Assembly (NCBI RefSeq): GCF_011440375.1
Contig: NZ_JAAOIR010000001.1
Span: forward strand, 1,116,001-1,180,000
Source: Halorubellus sp. JP-L1
GTDB taxonomy: Archaea > Halobacteriota > Halobacteria > Halobacteriales > Natrialbaceae
Length of the DNA: 64,000 nt
Direction: 5' to 3'
Position 1 is the stretch's first letter, and each line of letters starts with the position of its first letter. Below, piece after piece: positions 53,672 through 62,454 of this stretch. The position numbers were made by a program, and so were the translations under genes. A model generated the notes under the pieces. That model had not been told where the DNA came from, searched no databases, and saw nothing but the letters and a program-made list of their open reading frames with translations.

Positions 53672-53768
53672 GGGCCGGCGTCCGGGGGTGGTCTGCGGAG
53701 CGGCAATCGAGGGGAACCCCGCCGCGGGAACCACCATCGCTTTCTCCACTGTCGCCCTCGTCCCGGGC

Positions 53769-54428
53769 ATGACGCTCTCGGACCTCACGCACGCAGTCGC
53801 CGACGGGATGCCCGTCTACCCGGACACGACGCCCGTCGAGATCGAGCAGACGACCTCGGTCGCCGCGGACGGCGCTCGCGCGCACGTCCTGACGCTCCAG
53901 ACGCACGCCGGCACGCACGTCGACGCTCCGTGCCACATGCGCGACGGCGCGCCGTGTCTGGATGCGCTCGACGTCGACGACTTCCGGTTCGACGCGGTTC
54001 GCGTCGACTGCACGGACAAGGACGCCCGCGAACCAATCGGGGTCGACGACCTTCCGGAATCGGACGTCGCGGCGGAGGCGGACCTGCTCGCGTTCGCGAC
54101 CGGCTGGGACGAACACTGGGGGACCGACCGCTACCGGGATCACCCCTACCTGACGGGCGACGCGGCCGCGTGGTGCGCCGAGCACGGTTGCGCGGTCGGC
54201 GTCGACGGCTTCAGTCCGGATCCGACGCCGAGCGCCGACCCCGACCGCGAGCGCGACGCGGAACCGGACGCGTACGACGCCCACGCCGCCCTGTTCGCGG
54301 CCGACCAGTGCATCGTCGAGAACCTCGCGAACCTGACCGCGCTCCCGGACTCGTTCGTCCTCCACGCGTACCCGCTCCCCATCGCGGGCGGCGACGGCTG
54401 TCCCGTCCGCGCCGTCGCCGAACACTGA
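53769..54428 (+). CDS. cyclase family protein (kynurenine formamidase-like)
   Basis: This is a 219-aa protein. The metal-binding motif HAGTHVDAPCH near 42-52 matches HxGTHxDxPxH of the cyclase/KynB family, which hydrolyses formamides or amides using two metals. ADLLAFATGWDEHWG and VGVDGFSPDPTPS are the other conserved parts. The ATG at 53769 gives the standard MTLSDLTHAVADGMPVYP start. Its substrate is not clear. Confidence 0.88.
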   Translation: MTLSDLTHAVADGMPVYPDTTPVEIEQTTSVAADGARAHVLTLQTHAGTHVDAPCHMRDGAPCLDALDVDDFRFDAVRVDCTDKDAREPIGVDDLPESDVAAEADLLAFATGWDEHWGTDRYRDHPYLTGDAAAWCAEHGCAVGVDGFSPDPTPSADPDRERDAEPDAYDAHAALFAADQCIVENLANLTALPDSFVLHAYPLPIAGGDGCPVRAVAEH

Positions 54429-54503
54429 CCGCGGGGCACGCCGCTGCTGGCGACCACCAGTTATCGAGCGCGGCGTCCAGGCAACGCGCGCACCAACATG
54501 AAC

Positions 54504-54513
54504 TTTTATTATA
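54504..54513 (+). promoter_or_regulatory. TATA element of a leaderless promoter
   Basis: TTTTATTATA centred about 27-30 nt before the ATG at 54538. The spacing implies that transcription starts at or next to that ATG. Confidence 0.6.
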
Positions 54514-54537
54514 GACTGGTTCCGTTGTGGGTACACG

Positions 54538-54642
54538 ATGACCGCAGTACACCTCGCACTCGCCCGCACCGCCACCAGCGACCGCGCCACCGCCCGATAC
54601 CGCACCCCGACCACCACACCACCCACCCCGAATCCCACATGA
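54538..54642 (+). CDS. 34-aa possible leader peptide
   Basis: From the ATG at 54538 a 34-codon frame reads MTAVHLALARTATSDRATAR, then a Thr/Pro-rich tail ending in TPNPT. The TGA overlaps the ATG of the next small gene (ATGA), and the promoter position fits initiation at this ATG. It is probably translated and coupled to its neighbour. No homologue is recognised; it may only serve to bring ribosomes to the second gene. Confidence 0.5.
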   Translation: MTAVHLALARTATSDRATARYRTPTTTPPTPNPT

Positions 54643-54875
54643 GCACACGACCCGAACTCACGCGCGACGACGACGCCACGACCACTCGGACTGCCACGCC
54701 GACCGACTTCTCCACCGAGACCACCGGCGCCCCGCCAGCGACCGGCGACGCGCCGTCGCCCCTGGACGGCCCGTCCTGGACCGACCGCTGCAAGCGCCAG
54801 TTCGCCACCGACGACGCCGGCCGCATGCGAAACCTCGCCGACGACCGGAACCAGGCGATGCACGACGGCGTCTAG
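54639..54875 (+). CDS. 78-aa hydrophilic protein, function unknown
   Basis: It begins MSTRPELTRDDDATTTRTATPTD, a Thr/Asp/Pro-rich, probably disordered region of about 45 residues. A more structured charged end follows: SWTDRCKRQFATDDAGRMRN and LADDRNQAMHDGV. One Cys is present. Translation is likely coupled to the 34-aa frame by the ATGA overlap. No family known. Confidence 0.55.
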   Translation: MSTRPELTRDDDATTTRTATPTDFSTETTGAPPATGDAPSPLDGPSWTDRCKRQFATDDAGRMRNLADDRNQAMHDGV

Positions 54876-55018
54876 CCACCCCGTAGTCGGCGCCCCTCGG
54901 TCGAGGCTCGCGACCACCCGAGACGCCACGCCGCCGCCGCGTGCCACAGTTTCGCATGGAGAGCAGGCACTCGCAGGCCGCGGCCCTATTCGCGACCACC
55001 GCCGACGTCCAGACGGAC

Positions 55019-55243
55019 ATGGCACGACACGACTTCGGCTGGTTCGGCTGGTTCTCCGCCGCAGGATTCTTCATCCTCGGCACGCTGTACCTGCTGGACC
55101 TGGCCTTCGTAGAGGTATGGCCGTACTCGGCAACGTGGACGCTCGTCGTCGCACTGCTCGCGGGCATCGGCGCACTCGCCCTGTACTACGGGAACGACCC
55201 GACCGGCGACGAGGAAGAACACACCCGCGACACCACGCCCTGA
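55019..55243 (+). CDS. 74-aa two-helix membrane protein
   Basis: It begins MARHDFGWFGWFSAAGFFILG. Two hydrophobic segments (about 9-27 and 37-56) precede a charged acidic end (YGNDPTGDEEEHTRDTTP). The ATG at 55019 is preferred; a longer frame from 54941 adds non-hydrophobic residues. Function unknown. Confidence 0.65.
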   Translation: MARHDFGWFGWFSAAGFFILGTLYLLDLAFVEVWPYSATWTLVVALLAGIGALALYYGNDPTGDEEEHTRDTTP

Positions 55244-55516
55244 CGCCGACCGGGCGTGGTCCCGCCCCGACAGGGTCGAGACGTTCGCAACACCGTCCGT
55301 GCCGCCGCCCACCCGACCCATTCTTCGCTCACTCGTCGACGAGCGACGGCGCCACAAACGTCCCGAACCGAGCGAGACGACAACGCTGAAGGCGCGACGA
55401 CGGGAACCAGCACGTGGCCGATGACGACCCCACCGGGCCGAGCACGGGGTGGCTCCCGCGCGATGACGAACCCTATGAGTACCGAGGCCATCGATTCGTC
55501 GGGAGGCGGCTCCTCG

Positions 55517-56860
55517 TCAGTCCTCGCTGTCGTCGACCGTACTGGTCACGTAGCGCGTCGGTCGTCGGAGGACGAACTCGTCGAGGAACGCCACGACGAT
55601 GACCATGCTCTGCACGGCGGCGTAGGGCCACAGGAGCGGCGGTGCGAAGTACTCGAGGGCGCTCCGATGGTGGCCGTCCCTGGCGTCGATGGTGAGGGAC
55701 GCGTACGCCGCCGCTATCGGTGCGAGGAACACGGCTACCCAGAGCCAGCGAGCGACCGCCGGAGGCACGTAGCCGTGCCAGGGAGCGAGTACCAGTAGCG
55801 GCGTAGCGAGGACGAAGAGGGGGACGGCCAGGAGCGCGCCGAGCGTAGCAGCGAAGTCGACGCGAGCGCCGAGTGCGGGCGGGCCGGAGCGGAGGGTCGT
55901 CCCGAGATAGCGGCGAGCGACCTGCATGCCGCCGCGAGCCCAGCGCTTGCGCTGGTTCCACCAGGCGGAGACGCCGACGGGGTTGCGTTCCCGCGTCACG
56001 ATAGCGGGGTCGACCCTGACGCGGCCGCCGGCGCGCTGGAGGCGATAGGCCATGTCGAGGTCCTCGAGGAGGATCGACTCGTCGAAACGCCCGACGGCGT
56101 CGAGCGCGGCGGCGCGGAAGAACGCCTGTCCGCCGGTGAAGATGGCGAACCCGCCGAGGCGGTCGCGGGCGACGAACTCGGTCCGCTCGACGAGGTTGCG
56201 TTCGACGGTGGCGAGGAGCGCGACGAGCGACCCACTGGGGTTCGTCCCCAGGCACCGGCCCTTCACGCACCACACGGACTCGTCGGCGGTGAACCACCGG
56301 ACTGCGCGGGCGACCGCGTCGGACTCGAGACGCTGGTCGGCGTCCAGTACCGCGACGACGTCGCCGGTGGCGGCGGTCATCGCCTGGTTGGTCGCACTCG
56401 CCTTCCCGCCCGGCGCGGCGAGACGCTCGACCGCCGTCACCGATTCGTGGGTGTCGGCCGCCGCCTCCGCGACCGCTGCGGTGCCGTCCGTCGACGCGGA
56501 CTCGTACCCGACGACGACATCCAGTCGGTCCGCGGGGTAGTCGACGCGAGTGCAGGCGGCGATCGTGTCGGCGAGGACGTCCGCCTCGTTGTACGCGGTG
56601 ACGACGAGGCTGACGGACGGCAACTCCACCGTCGGCGGGACGGGTGGAGGGTCGCGTCGCACGGCCGCCACCGTCGTCGCGACCAGGAGGCGACCTGCCG
56701 CGAGCACGCACCCCGCGAGGAGGGCGGTCGCGAAGACGCGGCCGTACGCCGGAACGACGAGCCCTGGCGCGACCAGGACCGCGGAGGACGCCGCCGCGAC
56801 GACGCCGCTGACGACGCTCCGCGTCGAGAGGGACGTCTCGTCGGGCGTGACGGTGTCCAC
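55517..56860 (-). CDS. family 2 glycosyltransferase, processive membrane type
   Basis: This is a 447-aa protein. One to two N-terminal TMs (about 17-36 and 43-60) precede the GT-A domain: VSLVVTAYNEADVL, the DxD motif DAD at 173-175, ED at 266-267 (LLEDLDMAYRL) and QRKRW at 303-307. Two or more C-terminal TMs follow. This D, D, D/ED, Q/RxxRW arrangement is that of cellulose/hyaluronan synthase-like enzymes, so synthesis of a surface polysaccharide is plausible. A pseudo-metzincin membrane gene lies directly upstream on the same strand. Confidence 0.88.
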   Translation of the reverse strand: MDTVTPDETSLSTRSVVSGVVAAASSAVLVAPGLVVPAYGRVFATALLAGCVLAAGRLLVATTVAAVRRDPPPVPPTVELPSVSLVVTAYNEADVLADTIAACTRVDYPADRLDVVVGYESASTDGTAAVAEAAADTHESVTAVERLAAPGGKASATNQAMTAATGDVVAVLDADQRLESDAVARAVRWFTADESVWCVKGRCLGTNPSGSLVALLATVERNLVERTEFVARDRLGGFAIFTGGQAFFRAAALDAVGRFDESILLEDLDMAYRLQRAGGRVRVDPAIVTRERNPVGVSAWWNQRKRWARGGMQVARRYLGTTLRSGPPALGARVDFAATLGALLAVPLFVLATPLLVLAPWHGYVPPAVARWLWVAVFLAPIAAAYASLTIDARDGHHRSALEYFAPPLLWPYAAVQSMVIVVAFLDEFVLRRPTRYVTSTVDDSED

Positions 56861-57019
56861 GCCGAGACGGAGGGGCCGCGAACGGGAAAGCGTACGGCCG
56901 GGTACCGCAGCGCGCCTCGCATCGTTCCCTGGTTTCCACCGCTTCGTCGGCCCGTGCGGCAGGTCCTCGCCGTCGAAGAGTGGAGTGCAGTGCCACGACG
57001 CGAGTGAGGGTCGGTCGGA

Positions 57020-58270
57020 CTACGGTTCGTCGTGGAACAGCGTGAGGTGACTGACGATGGTGCGGTCCTCGAGTCCGCCGGCGAGCGCGCCGGAGAGGAC
57101 GCCGATGGTGCTGATGAACGCGCCCGTGCGGACGAGGTCGACGAATCCGACCGTCGGTTCCTCGAGGCTCGGCCAGTTCGACATCAGGTTCGGCGGGAAG
57201 ACGACGAGTTCGATGACGAGCATGATTCCCCAGACGAGCGCGAACAGGCCGAGCATCGCGAGGACGAGGACGAGGAAGACGGTGACGTTCACCAGGGCGG
57301 TGTGCTCGGTGACGAGGTCGTGTCGCTTCCGCGGGAACGAGAGGTTCTGGGAGAACAGGAGGTAGACGGCAGCGACGACGATGCTGACGGCGGCGAACAG
57401 GGCGGCTGTGACGTTCCCCATGTGGAAGCCGACGTCCCAGGACTCGGCGCTGAAGACGATGACGAGCGTCGGGGCGACCGCGGCCGTCGAGAGCTTCGGG
57501 AGCGACAGCGGCAGGAGTGGAGCGCGGCTGTTGCGGAGCGCCTGCGCGACCGGGCCGGGGTTCCGGACGACGCTGCGTACGTGGAACGCGAACCGGGCGA
57601 GTGGCCCGCGTGGCGTGATCTCGGTGGCGGGGATCTCGTCGGCGACGCGGTGCAGGCGCGTTTCGACGTCGGCGTCCATCGACGGGACGGCTCGTCTGTC
57701 CGGGTCGAACTGGAACGACTCCATGACGCCGTCGGCGGCGTCGCGATGGCGAGCGCCCAGGACGTGCCCGAGCAGGTGGACGAGGAGCGTCGCGCCGTTC
57801 CAGCGGACCGCCGGGTCGTCGAGCGAGCGCTGGGAGCGGTCGCGCGAGCCGCGACGGAGCTGTCGCGTGGAGACGACGGCGACCCGCGAGAGCGGAGACG
57901 CCAGTCCGGGCACGAATCGCTCTCGGCTCGAGACGAGCGGGACGTCCGTGACGACGACCACCACGTCGTAGGGGCCCTGGACCATCCGCTCCGTGGCGCG
58001 GTCGAGGAACTCCGAGGGTCGACGTCGGTCGTGGTCGGCGAGGCGTACGGCGTCCTCGCGGTAGAACCGCCAGGAGACGTCCGTCGCCGACGCCAGTTCG
58101 TCGACCGCGTCCGCGGCGGCCTGGGCGGCGAACGAATGGAGTCGCTCGGGGTCGGTCGTGGGTGCGTGCGCGACGAGCAAGCCGACGTCGACCTGGAGTT
58201 CGAGGGCTCCCTCGCACTCGGCGGCGACCAGTTCCGGGGTCTCGCGTTGCTGCGGTCGAGAGCCACTCAT
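57020..58270 (-). CDS. membrane protein with degenerate metzincin-like motif
   Basis: This is a 416-aa protein. The N-terminal half (about 1-200) is soluble. At 165-175 it shows HLLGHVLGARH, which matches HExxHxxGxxH (metzincin zinc site) except that the catalytic Glu is Leu. Met183 (GVMESF) is in place for a Met-turn. The C-terminal half has about five TMs (near 258-275, 280-303, 325-350, 353-366 and 384-402). Zinc binding may persist while peptidase activity is probably lost. It is on the same strand as the GT2 gene and separated by 159 bp. No family name recognised. Confidence 0.7.
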   Translation of the reverse strand: MSGSRPQQRETPELVAAECEGALELQVDVGLLVAHAPTTDPERLHSFAAQAAADAVDELASATDVSWRFYREDAVRLADHDRRRPSEFLDRATERMVQGPYDVVVVVTDVPLVSSRERFVPGLASPLSRVAVVSTRQLRRGSRDRSQRSLDDPAVRWNGATLLVHLLGHVLGARHRDAADGVMESFQFDPDRRAVPSMDADVETRLHRVADEIPATEITPRGPLARFAFHVRSVVRNPGPVAQALRNSRAPLLPLSLPKLSTAAVAPTLVIVFSAESWDVGFHMGNVTAALFAAVSIVVAAVYLLFSQNLSFPRKRHDLVTEHTALVNVTVFLVLVLAMLGLFALVWGIMLVIELVVFPPNLMSNWPSLEEPTVGFVDLVRTGAFISTIGVLSGALAGGLEDRTIVSHLTLFHDEP

Positions 58271-58374
58271 TCGACTGCTCGTTCGACGCGAGCGCACTAA
58301 GGGACTGTGCCAATGTCGGTCGCGGTTTCGCGTGGTGTGCCGCTACGCGCGGCCTCGCACGGCTTTCTCGCCAG

Positions 58375-59592
58375 CTAGCGGTTCGGTGACGGCCCGCGGA
58401 GGCCGGCGTGCACGTCGCGGTCCCGGAGGAGTCGCATCCGCGCGCGGAGGTCGTCCGCGACCGCGGGCACCGCCGACGCGTCGACGTGGGTCGTACCGTC
58501 ATCGCTTCCATCGTCGTCGGAGTCGTCCGCGTCGTCGGCGTCGGCATCGTCCGCGTCGTCGGCGTCGGGGTCGTCCGCGTCCGCTACCGAGAGCGGGAAG
58601 CGGCGGAGCTGTTTGTGGAGCGCCATCCCGGCCCTGGCACCGTCGCCCATCGCAATTACGGTCTGGTTCTGGCCGTGCGTGACGTCGCCGACGGCGAACA
58701 CGCCGTCGACGCTCGTCTCGTGGTCGTCGTCGACGGCGATCGCGCCGTCGTCGGCGAGGTCGCAACCGAGGGACTTCGCGAGCGACGTGTTGTATTCCTT
58801 GCCGTACACGGCGAACCCGCCCCGGTACGCACGCTCGGTGCCGTCCGCGAACGTGAGGCCGCCGAGTCGCCGTTCGTCCGCGTCGCTGCCGACCGCGTTC
58901 GCGTCGGTCGCGTCCCGGTCGGCGGCGTAGGCGCCGACGACCTCGCGGTCGACGCGGTCGACGGGATGCGCGGCGAGCTGGCGTCCGGTGTCGTCGCTCC
59001 ACTCGGGGTCGTCGCCGTCGAGGAGGAGGTCGACGTCCGCGGTGAAGTTCAGCATGAGCATCGCGACCGTCGCCGCGTGGTCGTCGCACCCGAGGACGAA
59101 CACGCGGCCGTCGCCGAGCACGTACGCGTCGCAGTGCAGGCAGTAGTGGAGGCCGCGCCCAGAGAACTGCTGGAGGTCGGGGACGGCCGGTTCCCGGTCC
59201 GAGAATCCCGTCGCGAGGACCACGCGCTCGGCCTCGAGCGTCGAGTGCCCGCCGGTGACGACGAACCGACCGTCGGCGTCGTCGCTCCGGTCGTCGGCGT
59301 CGTCGCGGCGGCCGTCGGCGTCGTCGCGGCGGTGGATGGCCGTCACCGAGTCCGGGTAGTAGTCGCCACCGTACTCCTCGAACTGCGCGACGGCGTGCGC
59401 CGATAGCTCCCGACCGGAGACGTCCTCTGAGACGCCGTAGAGGTTGTGGACGTGGTCGACCGCGGCGTGACGGCCGCCGCGCTCCTCGACGACGGCCGTC
59501 CGGTGCCCGAGTCGCGTCGCGTAGAGCGCGGTCGTCATCCCGGCGGGGCCGCCGCCGACGACGACGACCTCGTAAGACGTCCGGTCGTGCAT
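58375..59592 (-). CDS. FAD-dependent pyridine nucleotide oxidoreductase, thioredoxin reductase-like
   Basis: This is a 405-aa protein. The FAD motif GGGPAG is at 13-18. The CxxC pair Cys151/Cys154 in GLHYCLHCDAYVLG matches the redox site position of thioredoxin reductases. FAD-site VDGVFAVGDVTHGQNQTVIAMGDGARAG lies near 330. The canonical NADPH motif GxGxxA appears as LGCDDHAATVAM and is altered. Two acidic insertions are odd: repeats of RxDDADG near 90-108 and a long Asp/Ala run near 355-385. The ATG at 59592 is chosen. It may reduce thioredoxin or another partner. Confidence 0.82.
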   Translation of the reverse strand: MHDRTSYEVVVVGGGPAGMTTALYATRLGHRTAVVEERGGRHAAVDHVHNLYGVSEDVSGRELSAHAVAQFEEYGGDYYPDSVTAIHRRDDADGRRDDADDRSDDADGRFVVTGGHSTLEAERVVLATGFSDREPAVPDLQQFSGRGLHYCLHCDAYVLGDGRVFVLGCDDHAATVAMLMLNFTADVDLLLDGDDPEWSDDTGRQLAAHPVDRVDREVVGAYAADRDATDANAVGSDADERRLGGLTFADGTERAYRGGFAVYGKEYNTSLAKSLGCDLADDGAIAVDDDHETSVDGVFAVGDVTHGQNQTVIAMGDGARAGMALHKQLRRFPLSVADADDPDADDADDADADDADDSDDDGSDDGTTHVDASAVPAVADDLRARMRLLRDRDVHAGLRGPSPNR

Positions 59593-59800
59593 GGCCACTT
59601 CCTTCGCGTGCGACCGGCGTATGCCTTCGCCCGTGTACTGCGAGACCGATCCGATCACGAGACGCTCGAAACGCCGAGGAAGCGGATGCGGGGACCGACG
59701 TCCGCCACGCTTGCTGGTGGTTTTCGCTGGAGCGAACGGCCTGCAGGTGCAACCCACTCGCTTGAGTCCGTCCCTGCTCCAACGTAGCGACGAGGACACG

Positions 59801-60292
59801 ATGACAACAGAATCCACAGAAGAACTTCTCGTCGAAGGCCTGCAGGAGATGTACTACACGGAGAACCAGCTAATCGACGCGCTCGGGACGCTCGAGGAGC
59901 AGACGAGCGACGACGCCGCGAAGCAGGGGTTCTCCAAGCACCGCGAGGAGACCCGAGAGCACGTGAACCGCCTGGAGAAAGTATTCGAACAGCTGGACGA
60001 GAGCCCGCAGGAGAAAGAGGACATGGTCGTGAAAGCGATGATCGAGGAGCACGAGCAGTTCTCCGGCGAGAACGAGGGCGAGGTGCTCGACCGCTACAAC
60101 ATGGAGATCGGTCAGAAGACGGAGCACCTCGAGATCGCGGCGTATGGGAGCTTGACGTCGCTCGCGGGGAAGCTCGGGCACGACGAGGCGGCGGACGTGC
60201 TGGAGGAGACGCTCCGCGAGGAAGAGACGGCGCTGGAGGAGGTCACGAAGGCGAGCGAGCAGTTCGACCAGCAGCAGGTCGAGAGCGAGTAG
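59801..60292 (+). CDS. DUF892/YciF ferritin-like protein
   Basis: This 163-aa, all-helical protein has LLVEGLQEMYYTENQLIDALGTLEEQTSDDAAKQGFSKHREETREHVNRLEKVF and the later GQKTEHLEIAAYGSLTSLAGKLGHDEAADVLEETLREEETAL: carboxylate and His residues fit a diiron ferritin-like site (E, ExxH). YciF proteins form dimers of four-helix bundles and are stress-related. The ATG at 59801 gives the normal N-terminus. A T6 run follows at 60345. Confidence 0.87.
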   Translation: MTTESTEELLVEGLQEMYYTENQLIDALGTLEEQTSDDAAKQGFSKHREETREHVNRLEKVFEQLDESPQEKEDMVVKAMIEEHEQFSGENEGEVLDRYNMEIGQKTEHLEIAAYGSLTSLAGKLGHDEAADVLEETLREEETALEEVTKASEQFDQQQVESE

Positions 60293-60344
60293 TCCCGCGA
60301 CGACCCGCCGGGGCTCGCGACGATCGGTGACGGTCCGCGCTGGC

Positions 60345-60350
60345 TTTTTT
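60345..60350 (+). terminator. T6 run after the DUF892 gene
   Basis: TTTTTT preceded by a GC-rich stretch (GACGGTCCGCGCTGGC), 53 nt after the stop of the DUF892 gene and at the end of the convergent GH15 gene. Archaeal transcription can terminate at such T-tracts. Confidence 0.4.
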
Positions 60351-62224
60351 CAGCGGTCGGCGGTTACGGGGTCGCCGAGTCGGATCGCCATCGGGGGTGC
60401 GCTCGGGAAGTCGCGGCCGTTCGCCCAGCCGAGGTAGAGCGCGCTGTTGACGAGTCCGACGTGACTGAACGCCTGCGGGTAGTTCCCGAGGTACGCGCCA
60501 GTTTCCTCGTCGAGTTCCTCGGCGAGGAGGCCGAGCGAGTTCACGTGTTCGAGGAGTGCCTCGAAGCGCTCGCGGGCGTCGTCGACGCGGCCGGAGAGCG
60601 CGAGCGCGTCCACGAGCCAGCACGAGCAGAGGACGAACGCGCCCTCGTCGCCGGGGAGACCGTCGTCGCCGTCGTACCGGCTGACGAGCGCGTCGTTCTC
60701 GCCGAGTCGCCGCTCTATCGTCCGGACGGTCGCGCGGACGCGGTCGTCGTCGAACGGCAGGAAGCCGACGACGGGAAGGAGGAGGGCGGTGGCGTCCACC
60801 GTCGACCCGTCGAGCGTCTGCGCGAACGCGTCGAGGTCGTCGTCGTACCCGCGGCCGAGGACGGTCTCGCGGATCGCCTCGCGCGTCGTCCGCCAGTCGT
60901 CGACGGGCGCGTCGAACCCGCCGGACTCGGCGAGGTCGATACCGCGGTCGAGCGCCACCCAGCACATGACCTTCGAGTAGACGAACTGCTTCGGGCCGTC
61001 GCGGACCTCCCAGATGCCGGCGTCCGGGGTCTCCCAGACGTCCGCGACGTGCTCGACGATGCCGCGCACCGTGTCCCACTCGTCCGCGGAGAGGTCGTGG
61101 TCGTGCTGGTGGAGTTCGTCGACGGCGAGGAGGAGTTCGCCGTAGACGTCGAGCTGGAGCTGGTCGGCCGCACCGTTCCCGACGCGGACCGGCCGCGACT
61201 CGCGGTAGCCCTCGAGGTGATCGAGTTCGTGCTCGTCGAGGTCCGTCTCGCCGTGGAGGCCGTACAGCGGCTGGACGTCGGCGGGGTGCTTCGCCTGGCA
61301 GAGCTCGACGAACCACTGGACGTAGTCGCTCGCGGCGTCGACGTGCCCGAGGTTCGAGAGCGCCTGCACGGTGAAGCCGGCGTCGCGCAGCCAGTTGTAC
61401 CGGTAGTCCCAGTTCCTGACGCCGCCGACGTCCTCCGGGAGCGACGTCGTCGGCGCGGCAGCGATGGCGCCCGTCTCGGCGTGCGTGAGGAGCTTGAGGA
61501 CGAGCCCGGAGCGGACGACGAGGCCGTGCCAGGGCCCGGCGAACGCGCACTCCGCAGCGCCATCGCAGCCGTGCGACCAGTCCCGCCAGAAGGAAACGGT
61601 GTCCGCGAGCGCGCCCTCGGGGTCGGCTGCGGCGGTCTCGGCGCCCGTGCACCGCAGCAGCACCCACTCGACGTCGCCGGCGTCGACGTCGAGCGTCCCG
61701 GTCGCTCGGCCCGCGTCGGCGTCGACGTCCAGATCGAAGTCGTCTGGGACCTCGAGGACGGTGCGTTCCTCGCCGCCAGCCGCGCGAACGCCGCGGTCGG
61801 TCCGCTCGAACGCGGCGTCGGCGCGCGCGTAGTCGAACGCCGGTTCGAACTCGAGGTCGAACGTCGCCGCCCCGTCCGCGCACGCGACGCGCCGGTAGAT
61901 GACCTTCTTCGGGTGGTCGAGGCCGGCGGGCGGGAGGAAGTCGGTGACGGTCGCGACCCCCTCGTCCGTTTCGAACGTCGTCTCGAGGACGTTCGTCCGG
62001 TCGCGGTACGCCTGCGACGACTCGAACGCCCCGCGCGGCGCGAGCCGGAACCGGCCACCGCGGTCGGCGTCGAGGATGCCGGCGAAGATGCTCGGGGACT
62101 CGACGTGCGGGAACGGGAACCAGTCGACGGCGCCGTCCGGGCCGACGAGCGCGCACGTCTCCAGGTTCCCGACCACGCCGTAGTCCTCGATCGGCGCGTA
62201 CGAGCCGTCAGGCACCGTCTTCAC
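60350..62224 (-). CDS. glycoside hydrolase family 15 (glucoamylase/trehalase-like)
   Basis: This is a 624-aa protein. The N-terminal domain begins IEDYGVVGNLETCALVGPDGAVDWFPFPHVESPSIF, the GH15 start pattern. The (alpha/alpha)6 barrel has RNWDYRYNWLRDAGFTVQAL, DAGIWEVRDGPKQFVYSK with a likely catalytic Glu near 405, and YPQAFSHVGLVNSALYLG near 595 with the second acidic region. The acid-base chemistry inverts anomeric configuration. Several archaeal relatives hydrolyse trehalose, so a compatible-solute role is possible. No signal peptide is seen; it should be cytoplasmic. Confidence 0.9.
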   Translation of the reverse strand: MKTVPDGSYAPIEDYGVVGNLETCALVGPDGAVDWFPFPHVESPSIFAGILDADRGGRFRLAPRGAFESSQAYRDRTNVLETTFETDEGVATVTDFLPPAGLDHPKKVIYRRVACADGAATFDLEFEPAFDYARADAAFERTDRGVRAAGGEERTVLEVPDDFDLDVDADAGRATGTLDVDAGDVEWVLLRCTGAETAAADPEGALADTVSFWRDWSHGCDGAAECAFAGPWHGLVVRSGLVLKLLTHAETGAIAAAPTTSLPEDVGGVRNWDYRYNWLRDAGFTVQALSNLGHVDAASDYVQWFVELCQAKHPADVQPLYGLHGETDLDEHELDHLEGYRESRPVRVGNGAADQLQLDVYGELLLAVDELHQHDHDLSADEWDTVRGIVEHVADVWETPDAGIWEVRDGPKQFVYSKVMCWVALDRGIDLAESGGFDAPVDDWRTTREAIRETVLGRGYDDDLDAFAQTLDGSTVDATALLLPVVGFLPFDDDRVRATVRTIERRLGENDALVSRYDGDDGLPGDEGAFVLCSCWLVDALALSGRVDDARERFEALLEHVNSLGLLAEELDEETGAYLGNYPQAFSHVGLVNSALYLGWANGRDFPSAPPMAIRLGDPVTADR

Positions 62225-62454
62225 CGCGTGCGACGCCCGTGACGGCGGTCGCGTCGACGGCGAGCGGCGAGGGACAGTTCATGGTGGTGGTTCGGCGACC
62301 AAACGCATAGTCCCCGACCCGGCAAACTCTTGCCGAGACCCCGATCGCGGCCGACGCAGCGCGCCGCCTCCATCGGTCGCCCGGAAGCGCCGGTAGAGGC
62401 GGCGTGTGCATAGCCTGCACAAGCGATACGCGTCGCCGCGACGACGGTCCGACC

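Noticed and set aside
55414-55602. 62-codon plus-strand frame at the end of the GT2 gene
   Set aside because: Overlaps the GT2 C-terminus and its second half becomes Arg/Ser-rich.
55473-58547. A 1024-codon minus-strand open frame
   Set aside because: Arg/Pro-rich shadow of the GT2 and pseudo-metzincin genes, which have clear motifs in other frames.
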